44,984 nucleotides of DNA, taken from Oscillospiraceae bacterium (GTDB taxonomy: Bacteria > Bacillota > Clostridia > Oscillospirales > Acutalibacteraceae). Numbering within the stretch: position 1 is the first letter of the stretch; each line of letters begins with the position of its first letter. A model generated the notes under the pieces. That model made no database searches, was not told the DNA's origin, and worked only from the letters and a program-made list of their open reading frames with translations. Positions 1 to 6,927 of this stretch are shown here, piece by piece. Both the position numbers and the translations under genes were made by a program. The stretch is taken from assembly GCA_015065925.1 (NCBI GenBank), contig SVPL01000014.1:1-44984 (forward strand), given 5' to 3'.

Positions 1-127
1 CAATAAGCCTGAACAACTTTATTGTAACTGATTGGTGATGTTTTTGGTATAACCTTTGTTACCCACCCGCATAGCAGGTGGTTTATTGTTGCGTGTCGTA
101 ACACGCAACGGTCTAAAGACGCTAATT
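1..127. repeat. Left copy of exact 127-bp terminal inverted repeat
   Basis: Bases 1-127 are the exact reverse complement of 44858-44984, and identity stops at base 128. The repeat holds a strong hairpin (TTGCGTGT-CGTA-ACACGCAA, 88-107), a weaker CCACC/GGTGG pair just before it and a short GTCTaaAGAC dyad after it. It therefore resembles the intergenic multi-hairpin repeats elsewhere in the window. A repeat of exactly 127 bases at both contig ends most likely marks an assembly-graph boundary at a dispersed repeat. That reading is inference; the identity is seen directly. Confidence 0.9.
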
Positions 128-170
128 AAAAAAGGAGTACAGACTTCATTTTAGGTCTGTACTCCTTTAA
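128..170 (-). terminator. Intrinsic terminator of the substrate-binding protein gene
   Basis: A perfect 14-bp stem (131-144 with 155-168) with a 10-base loop lies just past the minus-strand stop codon. Read on the minus strand, it is followed by a T-run (the AAAA at 128-131). Confidence 0.85.
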
Positions 171-173
171 AAA

Positions 174-1754
174 TTATTTATTTTTTCTGACCAGTGCTAA
201 ATCAATAACTCCGCCAAAGGGTGAAATGGTAGGGCAGGTAAATTCCTTGCTGTAGGCAAAAGCCTCTAAATGCATTGCAAGGGGAATAATTGAAATGTCG
301 CTTATCAAGGTTTTAATAGCCGTTTCGGATGCATTGATGACTGTATTTTCATCTGCATTTGGTGTAATCTTTGAAACTGCTTCATCATATTTTTTATCCC
401 CAAAACCGAATATGTTGTTATTTCCGTCTTGGGTAAAGGCTTCAAAAAATTGTGATGGGGTATTGCTTGTTGCAGTTATTGGAACTATTGCAAGGGTGTA
501 TTCGCCGCTTGATATTATATTATCCAACTCGGCTTGGGAATTAGTAGGTGTAGCGTTAACAACTGCGCCTAAGGCTTGTTGCATATTTTCTGCAACAAGT
601 AAGGAAAGCTCTTCAATATCTGAATTGCCAAAATACAAAATATCTATTTTTTGGGGCATTTGTTTAACGCTTTTTGAACCCGCAATATAAAGGGAATGTG
701 CTTCGTTTGGGTCGTATTCGGGTGGAACCGTATTGGTTATTTGTGATGATAGGGCAGTATCGTTTAAAAGTACGGTGTTTGGAATAAGGCTGGCAGATTC
801 ATTAAGCGATTTCCCAAGCTCATTTTTAAGGCGGTTGCGGTGAATGGATTTTGCAAAAGCCATTCTGAAATTCTTTGAGCCAAGGGTTGAATTTTTGTTA
901 ATTAAAAGAACATAACTGCTTTTTTCGTATGTAAAAAGATTACTTTTATCGCTTGTTTCTGAGATATTTACAAATCCCATATCTAAATTGTCTTCATCAA
1001 TTTTTGTGGCTCTGCCTAAGGACTCCCCAACATTAAATATAACGGCGGTGGCTTCGGCAGAAAAATCTCCGTTGTAGTCGGCAAATTTATTAATTCTAAA
1101 GGAGAATTTTTCTTCCTTTTCCCAAAATCGTATTTTATAAGAGCCGTTAGTAACAATTCTGTCTAAAACAATTCCGTATTGACCTTTGGCTTTGTTGTAA
1201 ACATCCTTGCGACAGGGCATACAAATGGATGTTGTGAGTGTGCGTAAAAAGTTAGGGTCGGGGGAGTCAAGCTCAATTGTAATGGCGTTATCGTTAAGAG
1301 AGGTTACCCCAAGCCCTTTTGTGGCTTTCCCTTCTGAAATATCCTTAGCACCCACTATGCTATAAAGTGAAGCAACATATGGAGCTTTGTTTTTTGGATT
1401 AACCGCCCTTTCAAAAGCAAAAACAAAGTCATTAGCAGTAAGGGGTTGACCGTCCGACCATTTTGCACCCTCTCTTAGAGTAAAGGTGTAGGTTTTGCCG
1501 TCGGAGGATACCGTATAGTCACTAGCCGCGCCCTTTACAATTTCTCCCTTAGCGTTTTCGCGCATTAGTCCTTCAAATAGATTTTTGATTAAAATTTCTT
1601 CGGATGTGCTGCTGGCTAATTGGGGGTCAAGGGTTTTGGGGGCTGAGTCAAGCTCAAAATAAAGAACATAATCCCCATCGTCACCGCACCCCGTAAAGCA
1701 TATCAGTGATAAAATTATACAAATAAAAAAACAAATTAGCTTTTTAAAATTCAT
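174..1754 (-). CDS. ABC transporter substrate-binding lipoprotein, peptide type (SBP_bac_5)
   Basis: The product is a 526-residue extracellular solute-binding protein of the OppA/DppA class, which captures peptides or similar solutes for an ABC importer. The N-terminus is a lipoprotein signal: KK, a hydrophobic stretch, then a lipobox FTGC with the lipidated Cys near residue 23. The mature part opens with the family pattern YFELDSAPKTLDPQLASS, followed by LFEGLM and the SDGKTYTFTLREGAKWSDGQPLTANDFV block that defines SBP_bac_5. Length is normal for the family. No permease or ATPase genes are adjacent within the window, so the substrate cannot be inferred. It has its own terminator downstream and is transcribed divergently from the SRP operon. 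Confidence 0.9.
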   Translation of the reverse strand: MNFKKLICFFICIILSLICFTGCGDDGDYVLYFELDSAPKTLDPQLASSTSEEILIKNLFEGLMRENAKGEIVKGAASDYTVSSDGKTYTFTLREGAKWSDGQPLTANDFVFAFERAVNPKNKAPYVASLYSIVGAKDISEGKATKGLGVTSLNDNAITIELDSPDPNFLRTLTTSICMPCRKDVYNKAKGQYGIVLDRIVTNGSYKIRFWEKEEKFSFRINKFADYNGDFSAEATAVIFNVGESLGRATKIDEDNLDMGFVNISETSDKSNLFTYEKSSYVLLINKNSTLGSKNFRMAFAKSIHRNRLKNELGKSLNESASLIPNTVLLNDTALSSQITNTVPPEYDPNEAHSLYIAGSKSVKQMPQKIDILYFGNSDIEELSLLVAENMQQALGAVVNATPTNSQAELDNIISSGEYTLAIVPITATSNTPSQFFEAFTQDGNNNIFGFGDKKYDEAVSKITPNADENTVINASETAIKTLISDISIIPLAMHLEAFAYSKEFTCPTISPFGGVIDLALVRKNK

Positions 1755-1963
1755 TATACAAACCTCATTTAAAAATATATTTTAATTATATGATGAAATA
1801 TCTCTTTTTTCAAGTTAAAAATATATATTTTATTTAAATGCGTGTAAAACTTGCATTTTTTTATTTGATTTAAACTACAATTTGTAGCACAAATAAACAA
1901 ATTGTGCGTAATTGTAATTAAAATTAATGTAATTTTAATAGAAAATTGAAAAAATTTACGCCT

Positions 1964-2006
1964 GTCAAGAAAAAAACTTGACACCACATATATAGTGTGG
2001 TATAAT
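1964..2006 (+). promoter_or_regulatory. Consensus promoter of the ylxM-ffh operon with overlapping dyads
   Basis: TTGACA (1978-1983) and TATAAT (2001-2006) are separated by exactly 17 bases, with a TGg extended -10. The spacer holds a dyad, CCACA(1984-1988)...TGTGG(1996-2000). A second dyad, TGTCAAG/CTTGACA around a run of A, covers the -35. The promoter match is seen directly; operator function for the dyads is inference. Confidence 0.8.
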
Positions 2007-2029
2007 GCTTAGGGTTTAAAAGAGAAAGT

Positions 2030-2374
2030 ATGTTTGGCGGTGATGATTTGTCAAAAAATCTTTTGATATGTGACCTGCTGGAGCTTTACGGCAGACTCCT
2101 TACCGAAAAACAGTCCCGTCTTTTAGAGCTTTATTATTTTGACGATTTATCCTTATCCGAAATCGCCGAAAATGAAGGTGGCTCTCGTCAGGGCGCTATG
2201 GATGTTATAAAGCGTGCCGAAAAAGAGCTTTTAAAAATAGAGCAAACACTTGGTCTTTACAGTAGAAATAAAGAGCAACTGAGACTTATAGATTTAATGA
2301 ACAAGGAATTAGAACAAGGTAATTTAAATAACATAAAATCACTTTTGGGTGATTTTGAAAAAACAATTAGTTGA
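2030..2374 (+). CDS. ylxM: YlxM/UPF0122 family HTH protein, SRP operon
   Basis: This is a 114-residue protein of the UPF0122 (YlxM/p13) family, which is almost always found directly before ffh in Firmicutes and has been linked to SRP function. The helix-turn-helix region resembles sigma-70 region 4: LLTEKQSRLLELYYFDDLSLSEIAENEGGSRQGAMDVIKRAEKEL, roughly residues 20-65, shown here in part as LSLSEIAENEGGSRQGAMD. It is the first gene after the 1978-2006 promoter and lies 18 bases upstream of ffh. The Shine-Dalgarno sequence (AGAGAAAG) is weak compared with ffh. The role is known for the family; a DNA- or RNA-binding function is not proven here. Confidence 0.9.
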   Translation: MFGGDDLSKNLLICDLLELYGRLLTEKQSRLLELYYFDDLSLSEIAENEGGSRQGAMDVIKRAEKELLKIEQTLGLYSRNKEQLRLIDLMNKELEQGNLNNIKSLLGDFEKTIS

Positions 2375-2392
2375 AGGGAGCGAATTTAATTT

Positions 2393-3739
2393 ATGGCATT
2401 TGAAGGTCTTTCAGATAAACTTGCTGCTGCCTTTAAAAAGCTTCGCTCCAAGGGTAAGCTTACCGAGAGTGATGTTAAAACCGCAATGCGCGAGGTTCGT
2501 TTGGCTTTATTAGAGGCAGACGTTAACTATAAAGTAGCAAAAGATTTTTCTAATACACTAGTTGAAAAGTGCGTGGGCGAAAAGGTTATGGAAAGCCTTA
2601 CTCCTGCGCAAATGGTAATAAAAATTGTTCGTGATGAATTAACCGCCTTAATGGGCGGTGAGCACACAAGGCTAAAAACTGCATCTAAAATTCCTACCGT
2701 TATATTAATGTGCGGTCTTCAGGGTTCGGGTAAAACCACACACAGCGCAAAGCTGGCTAAAAAGCTAAAGGCAGAGGGTCACAGACCAATGCTTGTTGCC
2801 TGCGATATTTATCGTCCCGCCGCTATTGAGCAGTTAAAGGTTGTTGGTGCCGCAGCAGAGGTTCCCGTTTTTGAAATGGGTACCGAAAAGCCCGAAAAAA
2901 TAGCCGTAGCCGCCGTTAAACACGCAAGGGATTACGGTCACGACTATGTTATTTTAGATACCGCAGGCCGTCTTCATATTGATGATGACCTTATGGCAGA
3001 GCTTACCCGAATCACTAAGTCGGTTGAGGTTAACAACATTTTACTTGTTATAGATTCTATGATAGGTCAGGATGCAGTTAATGTTGCAAAGGCATTTAAC
3101 GATTTGCTCGAAATCGACGGCGTTATTTTAACCAAGCTTGATGGTGATACCCGTGGCGGTGCGGCGCTTTCGGTTCGCGCGGTTACAGGTAAACCCATTA
3201 TTTATGCAGGTGTTGGCGAAAAGCTTGATGATTTGGATGAATTTCATCCCGACCGTATGGCATCCCGTATTCTTGGTATGGGTGATATGCTTTCCCTTAT
3301 TGAAAAGGCTGAGCACGAGCTTGATGAAAAACAGGCAGAAGAAACCGCAAAGCGTCTTGCTGAAAACAAGTTCGATATGAACGATTTACTTGCTCAATTT
3401 GAAAGCATTAAAAAAATGGGCTCTATAAAAAGCCTTATGTCTATGATTCCTGGTATGGAGCGTAAACTCCGTGATGTGGATATTGATGATAGGCAAATGC
3501 TTCGTATTGAGGCTATTATTAAATCAATGACCAAGAAGGAACGCGCTAAGCCTGATATTATTAACGCTTCACGCAAACGCAGAATAGCGGCGGGTTCAGG
3601 CGTTAAGGTTGAGGATGTTAACAGACTTCTTCAACAGTATGAGCAAATGAAAAAAATGTTCAAACAAATGAATTCCAAAGGCGGTAAGCGCCGAATGGGT
3701 AAGGGCTTTGGTCTTCCTCCCGGATTTGGCGGATTTTAG
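2393..3739 (+). CDS. ffh: Signal recognition particle GTPase Ffh (SRP54)
   Basis: Ffh binds the 4.5S/6S SRP RNA and signal peptides of nascent membrane and secreted proteins, and docks with FtsY through its GTPase domain. The 448-residue protein has the normal three-domain order: an N domain (1-85), a G domain with P-loop GLQGSGKTT (about 108-116), DTAGR, TKLDGDTRGG and the closing GVGEKLDDLDEFHP, and a methionine-rich M domain (about 300-430) ending in a Gly/Met-rich tail. A good ribosome site (GAAGGGAG) precedes the ATG. It sits between ylxM and rpsP in one operon, the typical Firmicute arrangement. Confidence 0.98.
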   Translation: MAFEGLSDKLAAAFKKLRSKGKLTESDVKTAMREVRLALLEADVNYKVAKDFSNTLVEKCVGEKVMESLTPAQMVIKIVRDELTALMGGEHTRLKTASKIPTVILMCGLQGSGKTTHSAKLAKKLKAEGHRPMLVACDIYRPAAIEQLKVVGAAAEVPVFEMGTEKPEKIAVAAVKHARDYGHDYVILDTAGRLHIDDDLMAELTRITKSVEVNNILLVIDSMIGQDAVNVAKAFNDLLEIDGVILTKLDGDTRGGAALSVRAVTGKPIIYAGVGEKLDDLDEFHPDRMASRILGMGDMLSLIEKAEHELDEKQAEETAKRLAENKFDMNDLLAQFESIKKMGSIKSLMSMIPGMERKLRDVDIDDRQMLRIEAIIKSMTKKERAKPDIINASRKRRIAAGSGVKVEDVNRLLQQYEQMKKMFKQMNSKGGKRRMGKGFGLPPGFGGF

Positions 3740-3818
3740 GTTAGTTGTTCACAGAAGTATTCCAAAAGGGATGTTCTTTGAATATATAAAGAATATTTGT
3801 TAAGTGAGGTGTAACAAA

Positions 3819-4061
3819 ATGGCAGTAAAAATCAGACTTCGTCGTATGGGCGCTAAAAAGGCTCCTTTCTACCGCGTTGTTGTTGCTGATTCCAGATCTC
3901 CCCGTAACGGTAGATTTATTGAGGAAATCGGTTACTACGATCCCACTAAGGAACCCGCAGTAGTTAAAATTGACGGTGAAAAAGCAAAGGCTTGGATTGG
4001 TAACGGCGCACAGCCTACCGATACTGTTAAGGCTTTGCTCAAGAAAAACGGTGTTCTCTAA
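3819..4061 (+). CDS. rpsP: 30S ribosomal protein bS16
   Basis: Ribosomal protein S16 is an 80-residue component of the small subunit. It opens with the family signature [20 protein letters not shown] and contains [21 protein letters not shown]. An upstream in-frame ATG at 3804 would add five residues, but the start at 3819 matches the family N-terminus and has GTGAGGTG about 9 bases before it. It follows ffh by 79 bases. Confidence 0.98.
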   Translation: MAVKIRLRRMGAKKAPFYRVVVADSRSPRNGRFIEEIGYYDPTKEPAVVKIDGEKAKAWIGNGAQPTDTVKALLKKNGVL

Positions 4062-4092
4062 TAACCGTTCAAGCATAAACCCATAAACCCAT

Positions 4093-4119
4093 ATTAGTCT
4101 AAGGTGTTTTTAGACTAAT
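4093..4119 (+). other. Intra-operon stem-loop between rpsP and khpA
   Basis: A perfect 10-bp stem (ATTAGTCTAA, 4093-4102, with TTAGACTAAT, 4110-4119) closes a 7-base loop. No U-run follows, so it is more likely an mRNA-stability or processing element than a full terminator. Confidence 0.6.
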
Positions 4120-4145
4120 CGCACAGCATTTCAAGGAGAATTATT

Positions 4146-4379
4146 ATGACAGAACTTTTAATCGCAATGGCAGCAGGCTTGGTTGAAAATCCCGATGCCG
4201 TTACCGCAACAGTTGACGAGCCCAACGAAGAGGGCGTTATCGTTTATCATCTTCATGTAGCTGAGGATGATATGGGTCGTGTTATCGGCAAGCAGGGCCG
4301 TATCGCAAAGGCTATCCGCACAGTTATGCGCGCAGCAGCTAACAGAAACGGTCAAAAGGTTGCAGTTGAGATTGACTAG
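4146..4379 (+). CDS. khpA: KH-domain RNA-binding protein KhpA (YlqC)
   Basis: This 77-residue protein is a single KH domain with the GxxG loop in GRVIGKQGRIAKAIR, followed by the helix TVMRAAANRNG. KhpA homologues bind RNA, usually as heterodimers with KhpB/Jag, and affect cell elongation and sRNA metabolism in Gram-positive bacteria. The position between rpsP and rimM is the conserved location of this gene. The ribosome site is AAGGAG, 8 bases before the ATG. Confidence 0.93.
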   Translation: MTELLIAMAAGLVENPDAVTATVDEPNEEGVIVYHLHVAEDDMGRVIGKQGRIAKAIRTVMRAAANRNGQKVAVEID

Positions 4380-4386
4380 ATTTAAG

Positions 4387-4425
4387 TTTCCGTCGCTATT
4401 TTCAGTAGCGGCGGAAAATCCTTTT
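4387..4425 (+). terminator. Possible attenuator hairpin between khpA and rimM
   Basis: A 12-bp stem with one G-T pair (4387-4398 with 4406-4417) is followed by an interrupted T tract (ATCCTTTTT). It could partially terminate transcription and lower rimM-trmD expression relative to the upstream genes. Confidence 0.5.
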
Positions 4426-4487
4426 TATCCAACATTTTTTGGGTACGAAGGACTTTCCACCGCAAAATAATAAAAGGGGAGTTTTTA

Positions 4488-5000
4488 ATGAAAAAGGATT
4501 ATATTGAAACAGGTAAATTCGTTGGTACTCACGGTGTGCGTGGTGGACTTCGCGTTCAACCTTGGTGCGATTCTCCCGATTTTTTATGTCAATTTAAAAA
4601 ATTGTATTTGAAAAACGGGGGAGAGTATCAGCCTATTAAAATAAAAACATCAAAGCCACACGGTAATGTTGTTATTATGGAGGTTGACGGCGTTAATTCT
4701 ATGGATGACGCCGAAGCCTTGCGCGGAAAGGTTTTATACATTGAACGCAAGGACCTTAAATTAGAAGCAGGTCAGTATCTAATAAGCGACCTGATTGGTT
4801 CTAAGGTTTATGATGTTGATACCGAAAATTTATTAGGTGAAATTTCTGATGTTTCAAAAACGGGTGCTAATGATGTTTGGCATATTACCCGCGGTGGCAA
4901 GGAATACCTAATCCCCGTAATTGATGATGTTGTTATAAATGTAAATATTGATGAAAACAAGGTTTTAATTCGTCCCTTAAAGGGTATTTTTGAGGATTAA
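4488..5000 (+). CDS. rimM: 16S rRNA processing protein RimM
   Basis: RimM is a 170-residue 30S maturation factor that binds ribosomal protein S19. The N-terminal domain begins with the typical IETGKFVGTHGVRGGLRVQP and the C-terminal PRC-barrel contains YLISDLIGSKVYD, then EYLIPVIDDVV near the end. The ribosome site AAAGGGGAG precedes the ATG. The stop codon is three bases before trmD, so the two are probably translationally coupled. Confidence 0.96.
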   Translation: MKKDYIETGKFVGTHGVRGGLRVQPWCDSPDFLCQFKKLYLKNGGEYQPIKIKTSKPHGNVVIMEVDGVNSMDDAEALRGKVLYIERKDLKLEAGQYLISDLIGSKVYDVDTENLLGEISDVSKTGANDVWHITRGGKEYLIPVIDDVVINVNIDENKVLIRPLKGIFED

Positions 5001-5003
5001 TTT

Positions 5004-5729
5004 ATGAAAATAGATATTTTAACTATTTTTCCCGAAATGTGCGAAGCCTTTTTGGGTGAGAGCATAATCGGCAGAGCGCGAAAAGAAAATAAGGTTGAAA
5101 TTGCTTGTCATAACATCAGGGATTATACCTTAGATAAGCACAATCGTGTGGATGACGCACCCTACGGCGGCGGTATGGGAATGGTTATGTCGGCTCAACC
5201 AATTAATGACTGTTTAAATGCTGTAATAGGTGATAGTGAAGAAAAACCTAGAGTTATTTACTTATCTCCAAAAGGAAAAACCTTTAATCAGGAAAAGGCT
5301 ATTGAGCTTTCAAAGCTTGATAGATTTGTTCTTCTTTGCGGTCATTACGAGGGTGTGGATGAGCGCGTTTTGGAAAAATGCGTGGATGAAGAAATTTCCT
5401 TAGGCGATTTTGTTTTAACAGGCGGAGAAATAGCCGCTGTAGCCGTGGCTGATGCAGTTTCAAGACTTTTGCCCGGTGTTTTATCGGATGATGTTTGCTT
5501 TAGTGAGGAAAGTCATTGGAATGGGCTTTTGGAATATCCTCAGTATACCCGTCCTGCTAATTGGGAGGGTAGAGAGGTACCTGAAATTCTACTCTCAGGT
5601 CATCACGCAAATATCACCAAATGGCGCAGAGAAAAATCCCTTGAAACTACCCTTAAAAAACGCCCTGAAATGTTAGAAACCGCCGTGCTTACAGAGAGTG
5701 ACAAAAAATATTTAAATCAATTAAAATAA
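5004..5729 (+). CDS. trmD: tRNA (guanine37-N1)-methyltransferase TrmD
   Basis: TrmD methylates G37 of tRNAs that read CNN and some other codons, preventing +1 frameshifting. At 241 residues it has normal length and shows the SPOUT trefoil-knot signatures: DDAPYGGGMGMVM (about 50-62), LLCGHYEGVDERV (about 112-124) and SLGDFVLTGGEIAAV (about 132-146). It ends the operon. The rplS gene that often follows trmD in Firmicutes is absent here. The tRNA-Pro(GGG) about 0.7 kb downstream is one of the tRNAs expected to carry m1G37. Confidence 0.98.
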   Translation: MKIDILTIFPEMCEAFLGESIIGRARKENKVEIACHNIRDYTLDKHNRVDDAPYGGGMGMVMSAQPINDCLNAVIGDSEEKPRVIYLSPKGKTFNQEKAIELSKLDRFVLLCGHYEGVDERVLEKCVDEEISLGDFVLTGGEIAAVAVADAVSRLLPGVLSDDVCFSEESHWNGLLEYPQYTRPANWEGREVPEILLSGHHANITKWRREKSLETTLKKRPEMLETAVLTESDKKYLNQLK

Positions 5730-5898
5730 CTAAATGTTATTAACAGCATAGTATAAAATATATAGGATAAACGGCTTTTGCTCAAACTCTTATATAAAAT
5801 TTTTAAATAGTTTTTAGCAATTTTACACAAACAAGAATATTTTATTCATTTTTTGTTTATCAAATTGGGAGAAGTTATAATTTTGTAGTGATTTTTAG
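5730..5898. other. AT-rich gap between trmD and the HPr promoter
   Basis: I see no clear coding sequence and no convincing terminator after trmD in this stretch; only weak AT-rich dyads are present. Confidence 0.4.
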
Positions 5899-5945
5899 TT
5901 GACGGCACGATATATTGTGGTATAATTAGATTATCCCAAGTGGGA
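5899..5945 (+). promoter_or_regulatory. Promoter and dyad upstream of the HPr-like gene
   Basis: TTGACG (5899-5904) and TATAAT (5921-5926) are 16 bases apart with an extended -10 (TGg). The spacer shares a core (CAC, ATATAT, GTGGTATAAT) with the ylxM-ffh promoter. Just downstream of the -10 lies the dyad TCCCA-AG-TGGGA (5934-5945), a possible operator. Operator function is inference. Confidence 0.65.
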
Positions 5946-6009
5946 CATAATATTGTTGGTTAGTTTGTAAATAATTTGTCAACTTTGCGTGAAAGATGAG
6001 GTTTTCGCT

Positions 6010-6273
6010 ATGTATGTTAAGGATGTAGTAGTTCAGAATCAAGGCGGCCTTCGTGCTCGCCCCGCAACATTTTTTATCCAAAAAGCTAATGAATTTAAGT
6101 CTTCTATTTGGGTAGAAAAGGATGAGCGTCGTGTTAACGCTAAAAGCCTTCTCGGTGTTCTTTCTCTTGGTATCATCGGTGGCACTTCCATTCGTATTAG
6201 TGCTGACGGTGGCGACGAAAAGGATGCTGTAGATCAGTTGGTTGAGTTAGTTCAGTCCGGTTTCGTAGAGTAA
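6010..6273 (+). CDS. HPr-like protein with Arg in place of catalytic His15
   Basis: The 87-residue protein has the complete HPr fold pattern: GGLRARPATFFIQKANEF at the active-site end, then VNAKSLLGVLSLGI and a C-terminal helix. With the ATG at 6010 numbering matches classic HPr exactly. Residue 15, the histidine that PTS enzyme I phosphorylates, is Arg (codon CGT, 6052-6054), while Ser46, the HPr-kinase site, is kept (AKS46LLG). It should therefore be unable to pass phosphate in the PTS but could still act as a regulator, as Crh of Bacillus does with Gln15. An upstream in-frame GTG at 5989 is rejected because AGATGAGG 7 bases before the ATG is the ribosome site. Regulatory function is inference. 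Confidence 0.85.
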   Translation: MYVKDVVVQNQGGLRARPATFFIQKANEFKSSIWVEKDERRVNAKSLLGVLSLGIIGGTSIRISADGGDEKDAVDQLVELVQSGFVE

Positions 6274-6294
6274 TTTTTGTGATTTTGCGGTATT

Positions 6295-6331
6295 TTCAGC
6301 CGCTGTTTTATCGGCGGCTGAATAATTTTGT
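6295..6331 (+). terminator. Terminator of the HPr-like gene
   Basis: An 11-bp stem with one G-T pair (6295-6305 with 6312-6322) encloses a 6-base loop and is followed by TAATTTTG. The stem is strong and the U tract only moderate. Confidence 0.65.
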
Positions 6332-6446
6332 AAAAATAGGTAAAATTTTTAAAATTATTCAAAAAAACACTTGATTTTTCTTTCAAGATGTGTTAGTATA
6401 ATTCTTGGTGATTTTTTTCACAACATAAATATCAAATATGTTATTT

Positions 6447-6523
6447 CCGGGTGTGGCTCAGTTTGGTAGAGCGCTTGAATGGGGTTCAAGAGGCCGCAGG
6501 TTCGACTCCTGTCACTCGGACCA
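6447..6523 (+). tRNA. tRNA-Pro (anticodon GGG)
   Basis: This is a complete 77-base cloverleaf with an encoded CCA end. The acceptor stem is CCGGGTG/CACTCGG (one G-T pair), followed by a D arm with GGTAGAGC, the anticodon stem CTTGA/TCAAG with loop ATGGGGT (anticodon GGG at 6481-6483), a T arm with GTTCGACTC, and then discriminator A plus CCA. A TATAAT lies at 6397-6402. The gene abuts the accessory region downstream, a common arrangement because tRNA 3' ends serve as integration sites. Confidence 0.97.
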
Positions 6524-6526
6524 AAA

Positions 6527-6555
6527 ATCCGTCGACTTTGTCGGCGGATTTTTTA
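6527..6555 (+). terminator. tRNA-Pro terminator
   Basis: A 10-bp stem with one G-T pair (ATCCGTCGAC, 6527-6536, with GTCGGCGGAT, 6540-6549) and a TTT loop is followed directly by T6. Confidence 0.9.
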
Positions 6556-6557
6556 TT

Positions 6558-6735
6558 CAAGCCGATAGGCTTGGTATATCATCACGCGATAGCGTGTATA
6601 TCATTGCCGCATTTATGCGGCGTATATCATCACACCATAGGTGTGCATATCTCTATCGGCTTGATGAGATACAGTGGCTTTGCCACTGATGATATGCAAA
6701 ACTAACGTTTTGACGATATACAAGGCTTCGCCTTG
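6558..6735. repeat. Multi-hairpin 'cloverleaf' repeat array, copy 1
   Basis: An 11-bp outer stem (CAAGCCGATAG, 6558-6568, with 6653-6663) encloses three hairpins: CACGC-GATA-GCGTG (6583-6596), GCCGCA-TTTA-TGCGGC (6606-6621) and CACACC-ATA-GGTGTG (6631-6645). Three more follow: AGTGGC-TTT-GCCACT (6673-6687), CAAAAC-TAAC-GTTTTG (6697-6712) and CAAGGC-TTC-GCCTTG (6721-6735). Linkers are variants of TATATCAT. Stems differ in sequence while linkers are kept, so structure rather than sequence seems to be what is repeated. No protein is plausibly encoded here. Function is unknown to me. A second copy of the same design lies at 9838-9946. Confidence 0.85.
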
Positions 6736-6740
6736 ATATT

Positions 6741-6759
6741 AAAACCCAGTATTTATACG
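6741..6759. repeat. 19-bp imperfect direct repeat flanking the cassette, left copy
   Basis: AAAACCCAGTATTTATACG matches AAAACCCAGTATTCATGCG at 9744-9762 in 17 of 19 positions. The two copies flank the zinc-ribbon/membrane cassette in direct orientation, as an attachment site or a duplicated target would. No integrase is encoded between them. Confidence 0.5.
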
Positions 6760-6805
6760 TTTTCTCACATTCTCCAGTCGAATTTTTACTGATTCAAAAA
6801 TATTA

Positions 6806-6927
6806 AACAAACAAATAACATCACTCCTTTCTTGTTTGTTGTTATCATAAAACAGTGCATATTTACTATTGGAAAATTTTATGGTATAATTTATAAGTAA
6901 TAATTTTAAAAGCGAGGTGCCAAGGTT
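6806..6927 (+). promoter_or_regulatory. Leader and promoter of the zinc-ribbon/nuclease cassette
   Basis: A 9-bp dyad (AACAAACAA, 6806-6814, with TTGTTTGTT, 6832-6840) lies upstream of an extended -10 element, TGgTATAAT (TATAAT at 6885-6890), with a weak -35 (TTTACT, 6862-6867). The ribosome-binding region is GCGAGGTGCCAAGG before the ATG at 6928. Confidence 0.6.

Noticed and set aside
1769-1987. 72-residue minus-strand open frame upstream of the substrate-binding protein
   Set aside because: Extremely AT-rich, no ribosome site, and it covers the ylxM-ffh promoter.
3741-4076. Antisense open frame over rpsP
   Set aside because: Shadow of rpsP on the opposite strand, with no independent signals.
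6438-6705. Two open frames of about 83 residues over the tRNA and hairpin array
   Set aside because: They translate the tRNA-Pro gene and the palindromic repeats; composition and position show they are not genes.
6558-6735. CRISPR array
   Set aside because: Linkers recur but the 'spacers' are palindromes of varying size, repeats are too short, and no cas genes are present.
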